64,000 nucleotides of DNA from a bacterium (GCA_035307765.1 DATGHU010000023.1:1-64000), one strand, 5' to 3'. Shown: positions 35,173 through 43,807, counted from the first letter of the stretch. Made by a program: numbers and translations. The notes: generated by a model from the sequence alone, not told the origin.

Positions 35173-36690
35173 TTATGGTCCCTTGCGGCCGAGATAATCG
35201 GGTTTCGCGCACAAAAGGACGAGGATCCCGAAAAATCTGCGGGTTCTCACGATTGGATACGGTTGAGTGAGCCGGGCGAGGAGCGCCCGACCCCCGGCGA
35301 GATCATCCGGAGTTCCCATCTCGTTGCGCCCCACGACGAGCCAAACCCTATCGTAACGTGCCGGGAGTTCATCAACCACCGCGTCGACCGATTGTTGCGG
35401 CGTGGTGACGGGGTTGGCGAGTGCGCGCACGAACGGGCGCTCCGGAAACACCACGGTGGGGTCGGTGTGCCCCGTGTCGTCGCGGTAGTAATCAAATGGT
35501 TCCCGAACGTAGGGCGGATAGAAAAGCACGGCGTCGGTAGGGCGGGATTGCGCGATGATGAATTGGGTGGCCGTGCGCCAGTTTTCCTTCGGAAAGTAAA
35601 CAAAGTAGCTCTGGATGCCGTGGGCGGACAGGGCGACGATGGCCACCGCCGCGCCGACAGACGCCCATCGGGGGCGGATCCTGGTGACCCCGATGGCGGC
35701 AAGGATGCTGAGGGGCGGCAGGCAGACCACTAAGTAGCGTGCGCTGAACACGGGTTTGATCAGCGATATGCCGAGCGCCGCCAGAATCGGCACCAGAAGC
35801 CACGCGACAACGACGCCATACCGCCAGGCCTCGACTGAAGTTGACGCGGACGTCCACGCCCGCCAAATTGGGCCGCAGGCGAGGAGGCAGGCGAGGGCGT
35901 AGGCGAGGAGAAGGAGCCACCCGCCGGCCCCGGTGATCGCCATGAGCGTGTAGTAGATCCCGGGCAGGCTCGGCTTGGGAATCCCCCCGATCGCGCCGGT
36001 GACGTGACTCGCGGCGATCCCCAGGGGGACCGTCAGGAGGGCGACGAGCCCCAGACAGATGAGCGCCTGGGTGGTGAGGATGCGACGCCGGAGGAAGGCC
36101 AGCGAGACCACGTGGGCGAGGAGGACGAGGGCCGCGAAGAAATGGCTATACACGGACGCCACCGAGATGAGCACATAACCGCTCCAAGCGGACCGAGACG
36201 GCCGCTCGACGCTCCGCGCCAACGCCAACGTGGCAAGGCTCGTCAGGAAGACCAGCAGCGCGTAACTGCGAGCCTCCTGAGCATAGCGGATATCGAACGC
36301 GTTGACCGCCAGGAATAGGGCCGCCAGCAACCCCACCCTCGCGTCGAACGCGCGGCGTCCGATGGCGTAGACGGTCGGGATTGTGGCCACGGCGGCGATG
36401 GCGGAAAGGCTCCTGAGCGTCGCCTCGCGCTCGCCCAGGTGGCGCCAGAGGTGGAGGAGGCCATAATACAAGCTCATATTTGGTTCCTGGTGCATGACGG
36501 CCGAGACCAGCGAAGGCCAATCCAATCGGGCGATCGTGATGCTTGTCGCCTCGTCCAGCCAGAAGCTCTTTTCTCCGAGGGCAAAGAACCTGAGGAGCGC
36601 GGCCAGATACACGATTCCCACGACGAGCAGCAACTCAGGGGTAATGTGCGTGCGCAGCCACTCCCGCTGCGGCGAGGTTACCCGCAACAT
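35173..36690 (-). CDS. Polytopic glycosyltransferase, GT39/PMT-like
   Basis: A 505-residue integral membrane protein. About ten hydrophobic segments are seen from residue 20 to ~375, and the first extracytoplasmic loop carries SFWLDEATSI, the acidic DE pair typical of catalytic loops in GT39/ArnT-like enzymes. The RYAQEARSYALL motif (~135) is conserved in the same family. The soluble C-terminal part (~375-505) is extracytoplasmic. ATG 36690 follows GGAG. It is a second member of the family in the window, but not a close copy of the one at 31028. It runs in the same direction as the MurG-like glycosyltransferase and hydrolase. Confidence 0.8.
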   Translation of the reverse strand: MLRVTSPQREWLRTHITPELLLVVGIVYLAALLRFFALGEKSFWLDEATSITIARLDWPSLVSAVMHQEPNMSLYYGLLHLWRHLGEREATLRSLSAIAAVATIPTVYAIGRRAFDARVGLLAALFLAVNAFDIRYAQEARSYALLVFLTSLATLALARSVERPSRSAWSGYVLISVASVYSHFFAALVLLAHVVSLAFLRRRILTTQALICLGLVALLTVPLGIAASHVTGAIGGIPKPSLPGIYYTLMAITGAGGWLLLLAYALACLLACGPIWRAWTSASTSVEAWRYGVVVAWLLVPILAALGISLIKPVFSARYLVVCLPPLSILAAIGVTRIRPRWASVGAAVAIVALSAHGIQSYFVYFPKENWRTATQFIIAQSRPTDAVLFYPPYVREPFDYYRDDTGHTDPTVVFPERPFVRALANPVTTPQQSVDAVVDELPARYDRVWLVVGRNEMGTPDDLAGGRALLARLTQPYPIVRTRRFFGILVLLCAKPDYLGRKGP

Positions 36691-37116
36691 GACGGGAGCT
36701 CCGAAGCGAAGATCCGTTGCATGAACACGTGAGGTTGATCCACCACGGTTCCTTTATGCCCGCGCCTCTTGCGGGCCAGACCTTCGCCCGATTCGCTCAT
36801 TCTGTGCAACACTCGGAGGTAAGGTCCGAGCGGCTCAATTCCTGCCAATCCCGCAACCGGGCCCGGAGGGGGGGACGAAGGCCCAATGGGTGGTGTGGGG
36901 CGAGGCGCGCTCTGTCGCGCCCGGCGGTCGGGGGAGGGACTTCTCCCGCGCCGGCGTTGGTCGATGTCCCCGCTCCCGATCGTGCGCAGATGGGCTGGCC
37001 TCGGACGCGTTGCCAGGGCGGATCACTCATCACTTGGGATGATGAGATTCGTTCGGACGACTCCGGCAAGATTCTCTGGAAACGTGGTATGCTCTAGGCA
37101 CAAGAGAGGTGGACCC
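36691..37116. other. Intergenic region between divergent genes
   Basis: About 425 bp without a convincing gene. The only element I can name is an extended -10 TGG-TATGCT (hexamer 37088-37093) 24 bp before the secreted-protein start, with no clear -35, and a ribosome binding site AGAGAGGTGG (37104-37113). Confidence 0.5.
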
Positions 37117-37710
37117 ATGATGCGATTCCTCGTGATTGCGCTCGTGTGTTCGGCGGTGTTGAGCGTTCTGACCCCGGCATCGTTCGGCCAAACGCCCCCC
37201 CCGGTGGCGCAGCAGCCCACCTGGGCGGTGGGGGACACGTGGACCTACGCGGGAGCTGACGGGGTCCCGTTTACATTGACGGTGCGCGGGGTGACCCCCC
37301 GCCAGTATTCTGTGGAGAGTAAGACCGGAGCGAATGTGCGCGTGGTCCAGGTCGATCTCAATCTCTCCCTCAACGCGTTCTCCACTTTCGAATGGCCGCT
37401 GCAACTGCAGAAGCGGTGGAGTTCGAACAGCAGGGCCCCGCGGGGCATCACCGGGACGGAGACCGATGACTATACGACCACGTCAACCGTCGACGCGTTC
37501 GGTCCGGTGACGGTTCCGGCCGGCACCTTTCCCGCCTTTCAGATCAAAGGCAGGCAGTGCAACATCACCAAGAAGAGTTGCGGCGACTTCGTGATCTGGT
37601 ATGCGGCGCAGGCGAAAACCTACGTGAAGATTTCGTGGGCGTCGGCCGGGTACTGGGGGGGATTGCTCTCGGGCAAGTCGACGGAGCTGGTCTCGTATAA
37701 AGTCCGCTGA
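37117..37710 (+). CDS. Secreted protein of unknown function
   Basis: A 197-residue exported protein. The first ~25 residues form a clear signal peptide (MMRFLVIALVCSAVLSVL...ASFGQ) with a probable type I cleavage after A-S-F-G-Q or before TPPP. The mature part is beta-rich (WAVGDTWTYAGADG, TFEWPLQLQKRW, GTFPAFQIKG) and has two cysteines in RQCNITKKSCGDF, likely a disulphide. The W-x-V-G-D-x-W opening and the FPAFQIK segment resemble outer-surface beta proteins similar to DUF3108-type folds, but I do not assign a family. Start ATG 37117 behind a good ribosome binding site; ATG 37120 is an alternative. Confidence 0.7.
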   Translation: MMRFLVIALVCSAVLSVLTPASFGQTPPPVAQQPTWAVGDTWTYAGADGVPFTLTVRGVTPRQYSVESKTGANVRVVQVDLNLSLNAFSTFEWPLQLQKRWSSNSRAPRGITGTETDDYTTTSTVDAFGPVTVPAGTFPAFQIKGRQCNITKKSCGDFVIWYAAQAKTYVKISWASAGYWGGLLSGKSTELVSYKVR

Positions 37711-37723
37711 GCGGCCGCGGCAT

Positions 37724-38227
37724 TCAGGCCGGCCGCCCGGGAGCCGCGACCAACATCCGCTCCAACTCGATCTCGTCGCGGATGGGAATGCCGTAAGTCC
37801 CGATCATCGCGATGGCCGGTTTCAGCTTTCGGGCGTCGGTCATCGCGTTGACGTGAATCGCCGCTAAGGTAAAGCCCCGCCGCTGGTAGAACCGCAGCGC
37901 GTCGAGATTGTCGTTCGTGGTGATCAGCCAGAGGCGCCTTCCCCCGGCGCGCCGCGCCTCGTCGGCGACCGCGTCGATGAGCGCGCTCCCCGTTCCCTGA
38001 CGGCCGGGAACGGCATTTAGCGTCACGATCTCGCACTCGGCATCAACCAGCCGATAGGTCAGGATCCCGCAGCGGGTTCCATCGCGTTCGGCCACCAGCG
38101 CGGGAAGGCTGAGCCCGTCGTGCGCGGTGCCGCGACTGACGATTGTGGTTCCGCCCCAATGCTCACGGAGAACCGCTTCGACCCACGGGCGGTCGTGCGC
38201 GCTTCCCCTGCGGACGAGACACCTCAT
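37724..38227 (-). CDS. GNAT-family N-acetyltransferase
   Basis: A 167-residue acetyltransferase. Acetyl-CoA binding motif A is LNAVPGRQGTGSALIDAVADEARRAG (~75-100; Q/R-x-x-G-x-G/A pattern satisfied as RQGTGS), followed by LWLITTNDNLDALRFYQRRGF, the typical motif B. The C-terminal strand (ILTYRLVDAECEIV precedes motif A) is normal. The acceptor cannot be predicted. ATG 38227 is the first ATG before the GNAT core; GGGAGG is somewhat far upstream. The gene converges with the secreted-protein gene, 13 bp from its stop. Confidence 0.85.
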   Translation of the reverse strand: MRCLVRRGSAHDRPWVEAVLREHWGGTTIVSRGTAHDGLSLPALVAERDGTRCGILTYRLVDAECEIVTLNAVPGRQGTGSALIDAVADEARRAGGRRLWLITTNDNLDALRFYQRRGFTLAAIHVNAMTDARKLKPAIAMIGTYGIPIRDEIELERMLVAAPGRPA

Positions 38228-38409
38228 GACGGCGGTCCCTCCCGTCACGCTCGGCGGGTCGGTGTCCGCGTTGCCGACCTCACGCCACCGGCCTCGGCGC
38301 GCGCGGATCATTAGAGTTCGCCCCTGGCGCGGGGCGCTTCCTCCCGGTGTCGTGTCCCAGTCCCAGTTGGGTTTGCCGGCACGTCGATCGGGGTCGGCAC
38401 GGCGCGGAT

Positions 38410-38435
38410 GAGCGGGGTGAGCGGGGTGAGCGGGT
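38410..38435. repeat. Tandem repeat of a 9-bp unit
   Basis: GAGCGGGGT occurs at 38410-38418 and 38419-38427, with a third, one-base-shorter copy GAGCGGGT at 38428-38435. Confidence 0.8.
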
Positions 38436-38449
38436 GCGAAAATGAGGCC

Positions 38450-38518
38450 GGGGCATCTCCCTGAGCTATCCTAGTCGGGGAAGGGGGGAATTCCGGCAGG
38501 CGCCCCTGGAGATGCCCC
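38450..38518. repeat. 11-bp inverted repeat with 47-nt loop
   Basis: GGGGCATCTCC (38450-38460) and GGAGATGCCCC (38508-38518) are perfectly complementary. The 47-nt interior is purine-rich. No T tract follows on either strand. Confidence 0.7.
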
Positions 38519-38523
38519 ATGTT

Positions 38524-38555
38524 ATGTTTCCCCGCGGCGTTCGCGGGCTAAACAT
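38524..38555. repeat. Bipartite hairpin
   Basis: ATGTTT (38524-38529) pairs with AAACAT (38550-38555), and CCCGCG (38531-38536) pairs with CGCGGG (38542-38547), making a 12-bp two-part stem with a 5-nt loop. It lies 5 nt beyond the 11-bp inverted repeat, so the two could stack as one structured RNA. Confidence 0.65.
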
Positions 38556-38716
38556 CATCGAGTGTTCCGATCCGATCGCGATGCGCTCGTTTCAAACGAT
38601 GCCCCCGGGGTATACCTGAGGAGGGATCGGCCCCGGCGGTAGACGCGGGGCACTCCTGAGGAGCGGTGATGCGCGGCGCGACAAATGGACCCCGATCGTC
38701 CCGTGACGCCAGTCGG

Positions 38717-39763
38717 TTACCGGATGGGATCCAGCGAAAATTCCTCGGCAAGGGCCTCCAGGCCCTTCACCACATGGGCGTCCAGCGGGACGCCGTCCCG
38801 GCGTCGCGCGTCCGCCATCTCGAATTCGATTTCTCCCGGGACGTACAGGCGCTCCACTCCGGGCGCCCGCGGCGTCGCGTGCACCATATCGATGTAGCGA
38901 TCGACCTCTGCCAGGAACTCGGGGAGAGGGCGGAACCGTGCCACGTCGACCGCGGCGAACAGGTGCCCCACTTCTTGCGGACGGTTGTGTTCGGGCAGTG
39001 CGAGCCCCGCGACTCCCGCCGACCACCCGCCGCCCGCGAGGGGTCCGCACAACAGATCGAAGATCATCGCCAGGCCAAATCCCTTGTGCGCGCCGAAGGG
39101 GAGCAGCATTCCCCCCTCCATGATCTCCTCGGGGCGGTCGGTGGGCTGCCCCTGACGGTTGACGCCCCAATCCAGCGGAACTCGGTCGCCCCGGCCCTGC
39201 GCCCGCTGGACCTTACCGCGCGCCACGACACTGGTGGCGATGTCCAAGACGACCGGGCGGTGCCGGCCGGCCGGAATCGCGTAGGCGATCGGGTTGTTGC
39301 CCACGATCGGCGCCGCGCCACCCACCGGGGGCATCAGCGGGAGGGTGTTGGTGATCGCGATCCCGACCATCCGCTCGGCGGCGGCGCGCATGGCATAGTA
39401 CGCAGCCGCGCCGAAGTGTGTGGAATGCGCCACCCCCACCACCCCGACCCCCGCCTCGCGGGCCTTGCGGATGGCCAGATCGATCCCCCGAGCCCCCACC
39501 ACCTGGCCGAGACTGCCGTGGGCATCGAGTTGAGCGAACGCCGGTCCGTCCGCGGTGGTGGTGACGGTGGCCTGTGGGCGGACCAGCCCCGCCTGGATGC
39601 GCTTGATATAAATGGGAAGCCGCATCACGCCGTGCGAATGAACACCCCGCAGATCGGCCTCCACGAGCGTGTCCGCGACGAGGAGCGCGTCTGGGTCAGG
39701 GACCCCCACCTTGCGGAACACGGCCTCGACAAACATGGCCAACTGGGATGCAGCGAGGGGCAT
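38717..39763 (-). CDS. Malate/L-lactate (ureidoglycolate/sulfolactate-type) dehydrogenase
   Basis: A 348-residue NAD(P)-dependent dehydrogenase of the Ldh_2 (YlbC/ComC/AllD) family, which has a fold distinct from classical Rossmann MDH/LDH. Signatures are ADLRGVHSHGVMRLPIY (~45-60, catalytic His of HSHG), AHSTHFGAAAYYAMRAA (~125-140), ATSVVARGKV (~190), and PFGAHKGFGLAMIFDLLCGPLAGG (~235-255). It oxidises or reduces a 2-hydroxy/2-oxo acid; exact substrate is unclear. ATG 39763 follows TCGGAGG; the open frame extends upstream without homology. A link to the LarA-like 2-hydroxyacid isomerase elsewhere in the window is possible but speculative. Confidence 0.9.
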   Translation of the reverse strand: MPLAASQLAMFVEAVFRKVGVPDPDALLVADTLVEADLRGVHSHGVMRLPIYIKRIQAGLVRPQATVTTTADGPAFAQLDAHGSLGQVVGARGIDLAIRKAREAGVGVVGVAHSTHFGAAAYYAMRAAAERMVGIAITNTLPLMPPVGGAAPIVGNNPIAYAIPAGRHRPVVLDIATSVVARGKVQRAQGRGDRVPLDWGVNRQGQPTDRPEEIMEGGMLLPFGAHKGFGLAMIFDLLCGPLAGGGWSAGVAGLALPEHNRPQEVGHLFAAVDVARFRPLPEFLAEVDRYIDMVHATPRAPGVERLYVPGEIEFEMADARRRDGVPLDAHVVKGLEALAEEFSLDPIR

Positions 39764-39824
39764 ACTCGGGCCTCCGAGGTGTGGGTACGGACAGATTCTC
39801 TCGCATCCGCGGTCGTTCCTGTCC

Positions 39825-39854
39825 TTGCTGCCCTCGGCCGGGGTAGGGTATACT
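39825..39854 (+). promoter_or_regulatory. Promoter of the class A PBP gene
   Basis: TTGCTG (39825-39830), 18-bp spacer, TATACT (39849-39854), no TGN extension. The leader to the start is about 95 nt. The -35 lies about 60 bp upstream of the divergent dehydrogenase start. Confidence 0.6.
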
Positions 39855-39956
39855 GGGGCCGGTGACCGGGAGCGCCAGCGGCGGCCGCAATCGATCCGCC
39901 GGGATTGTGCACCCTGAGCGCATCGTCGCCGCCCTCTTGATGGAAAGGTGCCCGCT

Positions 39957-42410
39957 GTGAACAGACCCCCGGAACGACCCACCCGCGGTTCCCCCGGTGC
40001 CCGGGGTCGCACCGCCGTCCGTCAGTCCCGCGGGACCCCCGCCTGGCTCGTCCCTTCGCTGCTCACGGCGTTGCTGGTCGGCGTGGCGGTGCTCCTCACG
40101 GGAGCGGGGGTGCTGGTCGGGACCGCCCTCGCGATCGGCGGCCACCTGCCTTCGGTTGAGGCCCTCTACACCCCTCCGAGCGAGGCGACACGCATCTATG
40201 CCGCCGACGGGCAACTGATCGCCAGCTTGTATCAGGAGAACCGAGCAAACGTCCCACTGTCGAAGATTCCCCGGGTCCTGCAGCGTGCCGTGATCGATAC
40301 AGAGGATGCGGGCTTCTACCGGCACCATGGGATCTCGCTGCGGGGGGTCCTGCGCGCCTCCTTCCGAAACGTCCGCGAGAAGGGGTTTGCCGAGGGCGGG
40401 AGCACGATCACTCAACAACTCGCCCGGAATCTCTTCCTGACCAACGAGAAAGCCCTCAGCCGAAAGATCGCCGAGATGCTGCTGGCGATCCAGATCGAGC
40501 GGCGGCTGACCAAGGATGAGATCCTGGAGCGCTACCTCAACCAGGTGTATTTTGGGCAAGGCGCCTACGGCGTGGAAGCGGCCTCGGAGGTCTACTTCGG
40601 AAAGCCGGCGCGGGATCTGACGCTCCCGGAGAGCGCCCTGCTGGCGGGGCTGATTCGCGCGCCGTCCTATTACTCGCCCTACGAGCACCTGGACCAGGCC
40701 AAGACGCGCCGGGGCGAGGTCCTGCAGCGGATGGTCGACCTCGGGGACATCACGCCCGCGCAGATGCGGGTCGCCGACGTTGCGCCGATCCACTTGATCG
40801 AGAAGGGGAACGCCGGGTTCATCGGGATCCGCGCACCGTACTTCGTCAGCTACATCCTTCCCGGGCTCCTGGCGAAGTACGGGGAGGATGTGCTGTACAA
40901 GGGCGGACTCCGGATCTTCACGACCCTCGACCTCTCCCTGCAGGCTCAGGCCGAGGCGGCGGTGCGCGCGGGGATCGACCGTGCGACCCATGATCACCTG
41001 AACGCGCATCAGGCGGCGATGGTCGTCTTGGATCCGCAGAACGGGTACATTCGGGGGATGATCGGCGGGTACGACTTCCACGCCAGCCAGTTCAACCGAG
41101 CGTGGCAGGCGCACCGCCAGCCGGGCTCGGCGTTCAAGCCATTCACGTACACGACCGCGCTGCTGCACGGCATCCCGCTCACCACCCTCCTGGACGACGA
41201 TCCGATCTCGTTCCCCCTGCCCAACGGGAAGACGTGGGAGCCCAAGGACTTCGACCACACGTGGCACGGGTGGATCACGATGCGGTACGCCCTGGAGAAC
41301 TCCATCAACGTGGCCGCGATTCGGCTGGAGGCGAGGATCGGCCCCCAGGCGATCGTGGACCTGGCCCACCGCATGGGGATCCAGAGCACGCTGCAGCCCA
41401 ATCTTTCGCTCACGCTGGGATCCTCGGACGTCACCTTGCTGGAGATGGCGTCGGCCTATGGGGTGTTTGCCAGCGGAGGGATCCGGTCGACTCCCCTGGC
41501 CGTTCTCCGGGTGACCGACTCGAAGGGGAAGGTCCTTGAGGACAACGTCCCGCAGCGCACGGTGGTCCTGAGCCCCGAGGTTGCCTACATCATGACCGAC
41601 CTCCTGAAGGGCGTGGTGGCGCGGGGGACGGGCACCGCGGCCAATATCGGGATTCCCCAGGCCGGGAAGACCGGAACCGCCGACGACTACCGCAACGCCT
41701 GGTTTATCGGGTTCACCCCGTCGATGGTCACGGCGGTCTGGGTGGGGAACGACGACGACTCCGCGATGAACCGCGTCGTGGGAGGGGGGCTGCCCGCTCA
41801 GATCTGGGCGTCGTTTATGAAGCCCGTCACCGCCCAATTGCCGAAGACCGACTGGGTGCGCCCGGAGGGGGTGGTCGCGGCGACGATCTGCGGGTCGACC
41901 GGCGGACCGGCCACCCCCGAGTGCACGGACTCACGGCCCGAGCTGTTCATGAAGGGCACCGAGCCCGAGGCGCCCGCCCCGGCTCCACCGGGGACGCCGG
42001 CCGCCTCCCCGACTCCGCCGGGAGCACCCGCCGCCTCCGTGGCCCCATCGGGGGGCACGGCCGCACCCGCCGTCCCCGCCAACGCGCAGGGGCCGGTGGG
42101 ACCGGCGTCGGGCGGGGCGTCGCTGCCCCTCTCCGTGACCTCCCCCGCGAATGGAGCCCAGGTCACGGCGCCGTTTGAGATCACGGGCACCACCCGTCCC
42201 GGCGCGAACGTGCACATCATCGTCCACGTGAAGGGCGGGTTCCTGGACGTGCAGGCGGCAGACGTCTACATCCCCGCGGATACTGCCGGCAATTTCTCGT
42301 ACCTCGTGAGCCCGACGATCAAGCCGTATGGCTCCACGTTCACGATCACGGTGTCCGCGGTTGACGGCCGGGACACCGCCACGGTGAGCCTCGCCGTCCA
42401 GGAGCACTAA
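39957..42410 (+). CDS. Class A penicillin-binding protein (PBP1a type) with Ig-like C-terminal extension
   Basis: An 817-residue bifunctional peptidoglycan synthase. A cytoplasmic basic tail and one membrane span (~30-55) are followed by a GT51 glycosyltransferase (EDAGFYRHHGIS with catalytic Glu, ~118; GGSTITQQLARNLFL; EILERYLNQVYFGQGAYGVE) and a transpeptidase domain with SxxK in PGSAFKPF (~392), SxN SIN (~450) and KTGT (~570). A Pro/Ala-rich linker (~665-715) leads to a C-terminal beta domain (~720-817, SPANGAQVTAPFEITGT) resembling Gmad2/Ig-like modules that bind cell wall or carbohydrates. GTG 39957 is preferred for the GGAAAGG 8 nt upstream; GTG 39948 is possible. All catalytic residues are intact. 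Confidence 0.92.
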   Translation: MNRPPERPTRGSPGARGRTAVRQSRGTPAWLVPSLLTALLVGVAVLLTGAGVLVGTALAIGGHLPSVEALYTPPSEATRIYAADGQLIASLYQENRANVPLSKIPRVLQRAVIDTEDAGFYRHHGISLRGVLRASFRNVREKGFAEGGSTITQQLARNLFLTNEKALSRKIAEMLLAIQIERRLTKDEILERYLNQVYFGQGAYGVEAASEVYFGKPARDLTLPESALLAGLIRAPSYYSPYEHLDQAKTRRGEVLQRMVDLGDITPAQMRVADVAPIHLIEKGNAGFIGIRAPYFVSYILPGLLAKYGEDVLYKGGLRIFTTLDLSLQAQAEAAVRAGIDRATHDHLNAHQAAMVVLDPQNGYIRGMIGGYDFHASQFNRAWQAHRQPGSAFKPFTYTTALLHGIPLTTLLDDDPISFPLPNGKTWEPKDFDHTWHGWITMRYALENSINVAAIRLEARIGPQAIVDLAHRMGIQSTLQPNLSLTLGSSDVTLLEMASAYGVFASGGIRSTPLAVLRVTDSKGKVLEDNVPQRTVVLSPEVAYIMTDLLKGVVARGTGTAANIGIPQAGKTGTADDYRNAWFIGFTPSMVTAVWVGNDDDSAMNRVVGGGLPAQIWASFMKPVTAQLPKTDWVRPEGVVAATICGSTGGPATPECTDSRPELFMKGTEPEAPAPAPPGTPAASPTPPGAPAASVAPSGGTAAPAVPANAQGPVGPASGGASLPLSVTSPANGAQVTAPFEITGTTRPGANVHIIVHVKGGFLDVQAADVYIPADTAGNFSYLVSPTIKPYGSTFTITVSAVDGRDTATVSLAVQEH

Positions 42411-42430
42411 CCCTTTCCTTCGCGGGTGGT

Positions 42431-42449
42431 CTCCTCGCGCCGTGAGGAG
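42431..42449 (+). terminator. Hairpin downstream of the PBP gene
   Basis: CTCCTC (42431-42436) pairs with GAGGAG (42444-42449), loop 7 nt, located 21 bp after the stop. No T tract, so termination strength is uncertain. Confidence 0.35.
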
Positions 42450-42485
42450 GGGGCCGGCCGCGCCGACCCTCGGCCCCCGAACTCC

Positions 42486-42514
42486 TTGCACCGCGATGGG
42501 CGCCGGACTATAGT
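42486..42514 (+). promoter_or_regulatory. yebC promoter
   Basis: TTGCAC (42486-42491), 17-bp spacer, TATAGT (42509-42514). The start point would fall near 42521, right at the palindrome 42522-42536. Confidence 0.6.
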
Positions 42515-42521
42515 TAGGGTT

Positions 42522-42536
42522 GCAGGTGTGACCTGC
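42522..42536. promoter_or_regulatory. Palindrome at the yebC transcription start, possible operator
   Basis: GCAGGT-GTG-ACCTGC is a perfect 6-bp dyad with 3-bp centre, placed just downstream of the predicted -10. It could bind a dimeric repressor or form a short 5'-UTR hairpin. Confidence 0.45.
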
Positions 42537-42571
42537 GGTTCGTATGCGTTAGCGGAAGCGGGGGAGCGGCC

Positions 42572-43312
42572 GTGTCCGGACACTCCAAGTGGCACAACAT
42601 CAAGATCAAGAAATCGAAGGTCGACCAACAGCGCGGCAAGCTGTTCAGCAAGCTGGCCCGCGAAATCATCATCGCCGCCAAGGAAGGCGGGGGCGATCCG
42701 AGCGGCAACATGCGCCTTCGGGCCGCGGTCGAGCGGGCGCGCGAGGCCAGCATGCCCAACGACAACATCCAGCGGGCCATCCAGCGTGGGACCGGAGGGG
42801 GCGAGGGGGTGACCTTCGAGGAGGTCACCTACGAGGGGATGGCTCCGGGTGGGGTCGCGGTCCTCGTCGTCGCCCAGACCGACAACAAGAACCGCACCGC
42901 GTCGGAGATCCGGAACATCTTCGCTAAGGCGGAGGGCGGGATGGGCGCGTCGGTGGGGTGGTTGTTTGAGAAAAAGGGCCTGATCACCCTCGGCAAGGAG
43001 GCGGCGTCGGAAGAAGAGGTCCTCACCAAGGCGGTGGACGCCGGCGCCGAGGATATGAAGACGACCTCCGACGAGTACGAGATCACGACGACCCCGGAAA
43101 CCTTTGCCGCCGTCCGCCAGGCGCTCGAGGGGGCCGGGTACAAGCTGATCTCCGCGGAGGTCACCCTCGTGCCGAAGTCGACGGTGCCGCTCGAGGGCAA
43201 GGAGGCGCAGCGGGTGCTGCGGCTTATGGAAGCCCTGGAGGACCACGACGACGTGCAGACCGTCTACGCGAACTTCGACATCCCAGACGAAGTGCTCCAG
43301 CAGGTGGGGTGA
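42572..43312 (+). CDS. yebC: YebC/TACO1-family translation/transcription factor
   Basis: A 246-residue YebC protein. The opening SGHSKWHNIKIKKSKVDQQRGKLFSKLAREI is the family hallmark, with domains 2 and 3 following (NMRLRAAVERAREASMPNDNIQRAI; GMAPGGVAVLV; GASVGWLFEKKGLI). YebC/TACO1 proteins were long annotated as transcriptional regulators; recent work shows a role in translating proline-rich stretches. GTG 42572 is the start, preceded by the purine-rich AGCGGGGGAGCGG. It is often near ruvCAB in bacteria, as here, separated by a DinB-like gene. Confidence 0.95.
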   Translation: MSGHSKWHNIKIKKSKVDQQRGKLFSKLAREIIIAAKEGGGDPSGNMRLRAAVERAREASMPNDNIQRAIQRGTGGGEGVTFEEVTYEGMAPGGVAVLVVAQTDNKNRTASEIRNIFAKAEGGMGASVGWLFEKKGLITLGKEAASEEEVLTKAVDAGAEDMKTTSDEYEITTTPETFAAVRQALEGAGYKLISAEVTLVPKSTVPLEGKEAQRVLRLMEALEDHDDVQTVYANFDIPDEVLQQVG

Positions 43313-43324
43313 GCGAGCGGGCCG

Positions 43325-43786
43325 ATGGGAATCCGCGAGGCGGTGCAGCCGGGCTTTCACCTGGTGTGGAGGACCGTGCGGAAGAACGTGGAGGCGATGC
43401 CCGCCGATGGGCTGGAGTTCAAGCCGGAGGGGTTGGACACCCGATCGTTCCGGGAAATTGCGCTGCATATGGCAAACGCCACCGTGACATTCGGCGAGAA
43501 CATCGGGAAGACGGCATGGGAACGGCTGATGCCGTTTCCTCCTGAGCGGCACACGGCCAAGGCGCAGGTCCTGTCGGCGCTGTCGCAGGCGGGGGATCGG
43601 TTTCTCGCGAGCCTCGGCGGGCTGACCGACGAGGAGGCCGCCCGAATCGTTCGGGTCCCCTGGGGCGCGGAGATGGCCCAGGGGGTGGTCGTCGCGGCGG
43701 AAGTGCCGCACATGTTCTATCACAACGGCCAACTGGCTATTTATATGAGGATGCGTGGGGTGAAGCCGCTCTTTTTGGAGCGGTAG
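43325..43786 (+). CDS. DinB/YfiT-like metal-binding protein
   Basis: A 153-residue four-helix-bundle protein of the DinB_2 superfamily. The metal-binding His triad is suggested by ALHMANA (~42), and HMFYHNGQL (~135, two His). Some members of the superfamily are thiol S-transferases acting with bacillithiol or mycothiol, others are uncharacterised. ATG 43325 lies 12 bp after the yebC stop, so the two are probably co-transcribed; a strong hairpin terminator follows at 43808-43838. The N-terminal PGFHLVWRTVRKNVEAMPADGL fits the first helix of the family. Confidence 0.75.
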   Translation: MGIREAVQPGFHLVWRTVRKNVEAMPADGLEFKPEGLDTRSFREIALHMANATVTFGENIGKTAWERLMPFPPERHTAKAQVLSALSQAGDRFLASLGGLTDEEAARIVRVPWGAEMAQGVVVAAEVPHMFYHNGQLAIYMRMRGVKPLFLER

Positions 43787-43807
43787 CCTCTGTGCCCTCG
43801 CCTCCCG

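Larger units (their letters stand above)
38228..38716. other. Structured intergenic region
   Basis: About 490 bp between the acetyltransferase and dehydrogenase genes, both on the minus strand. No convincing coding sequence. It contains a 9-bp tandem repeat (38410-38435), a long-range inverted repeat (38450-38518) and a strong hairpin (38524-38555), listed separately. These may be the 3' region of the dehydrogenase transcript, a small RNA or a leader of the acetyltransferase gene. Confidence 0.5.

Noticed and set aside
38311-38520. 69-residue reverse-strand frame over the 9-bp tandem repeats
   Set aside because: Low-complexity translation created by the repeats, no ribosome binding site, no homology recognised.
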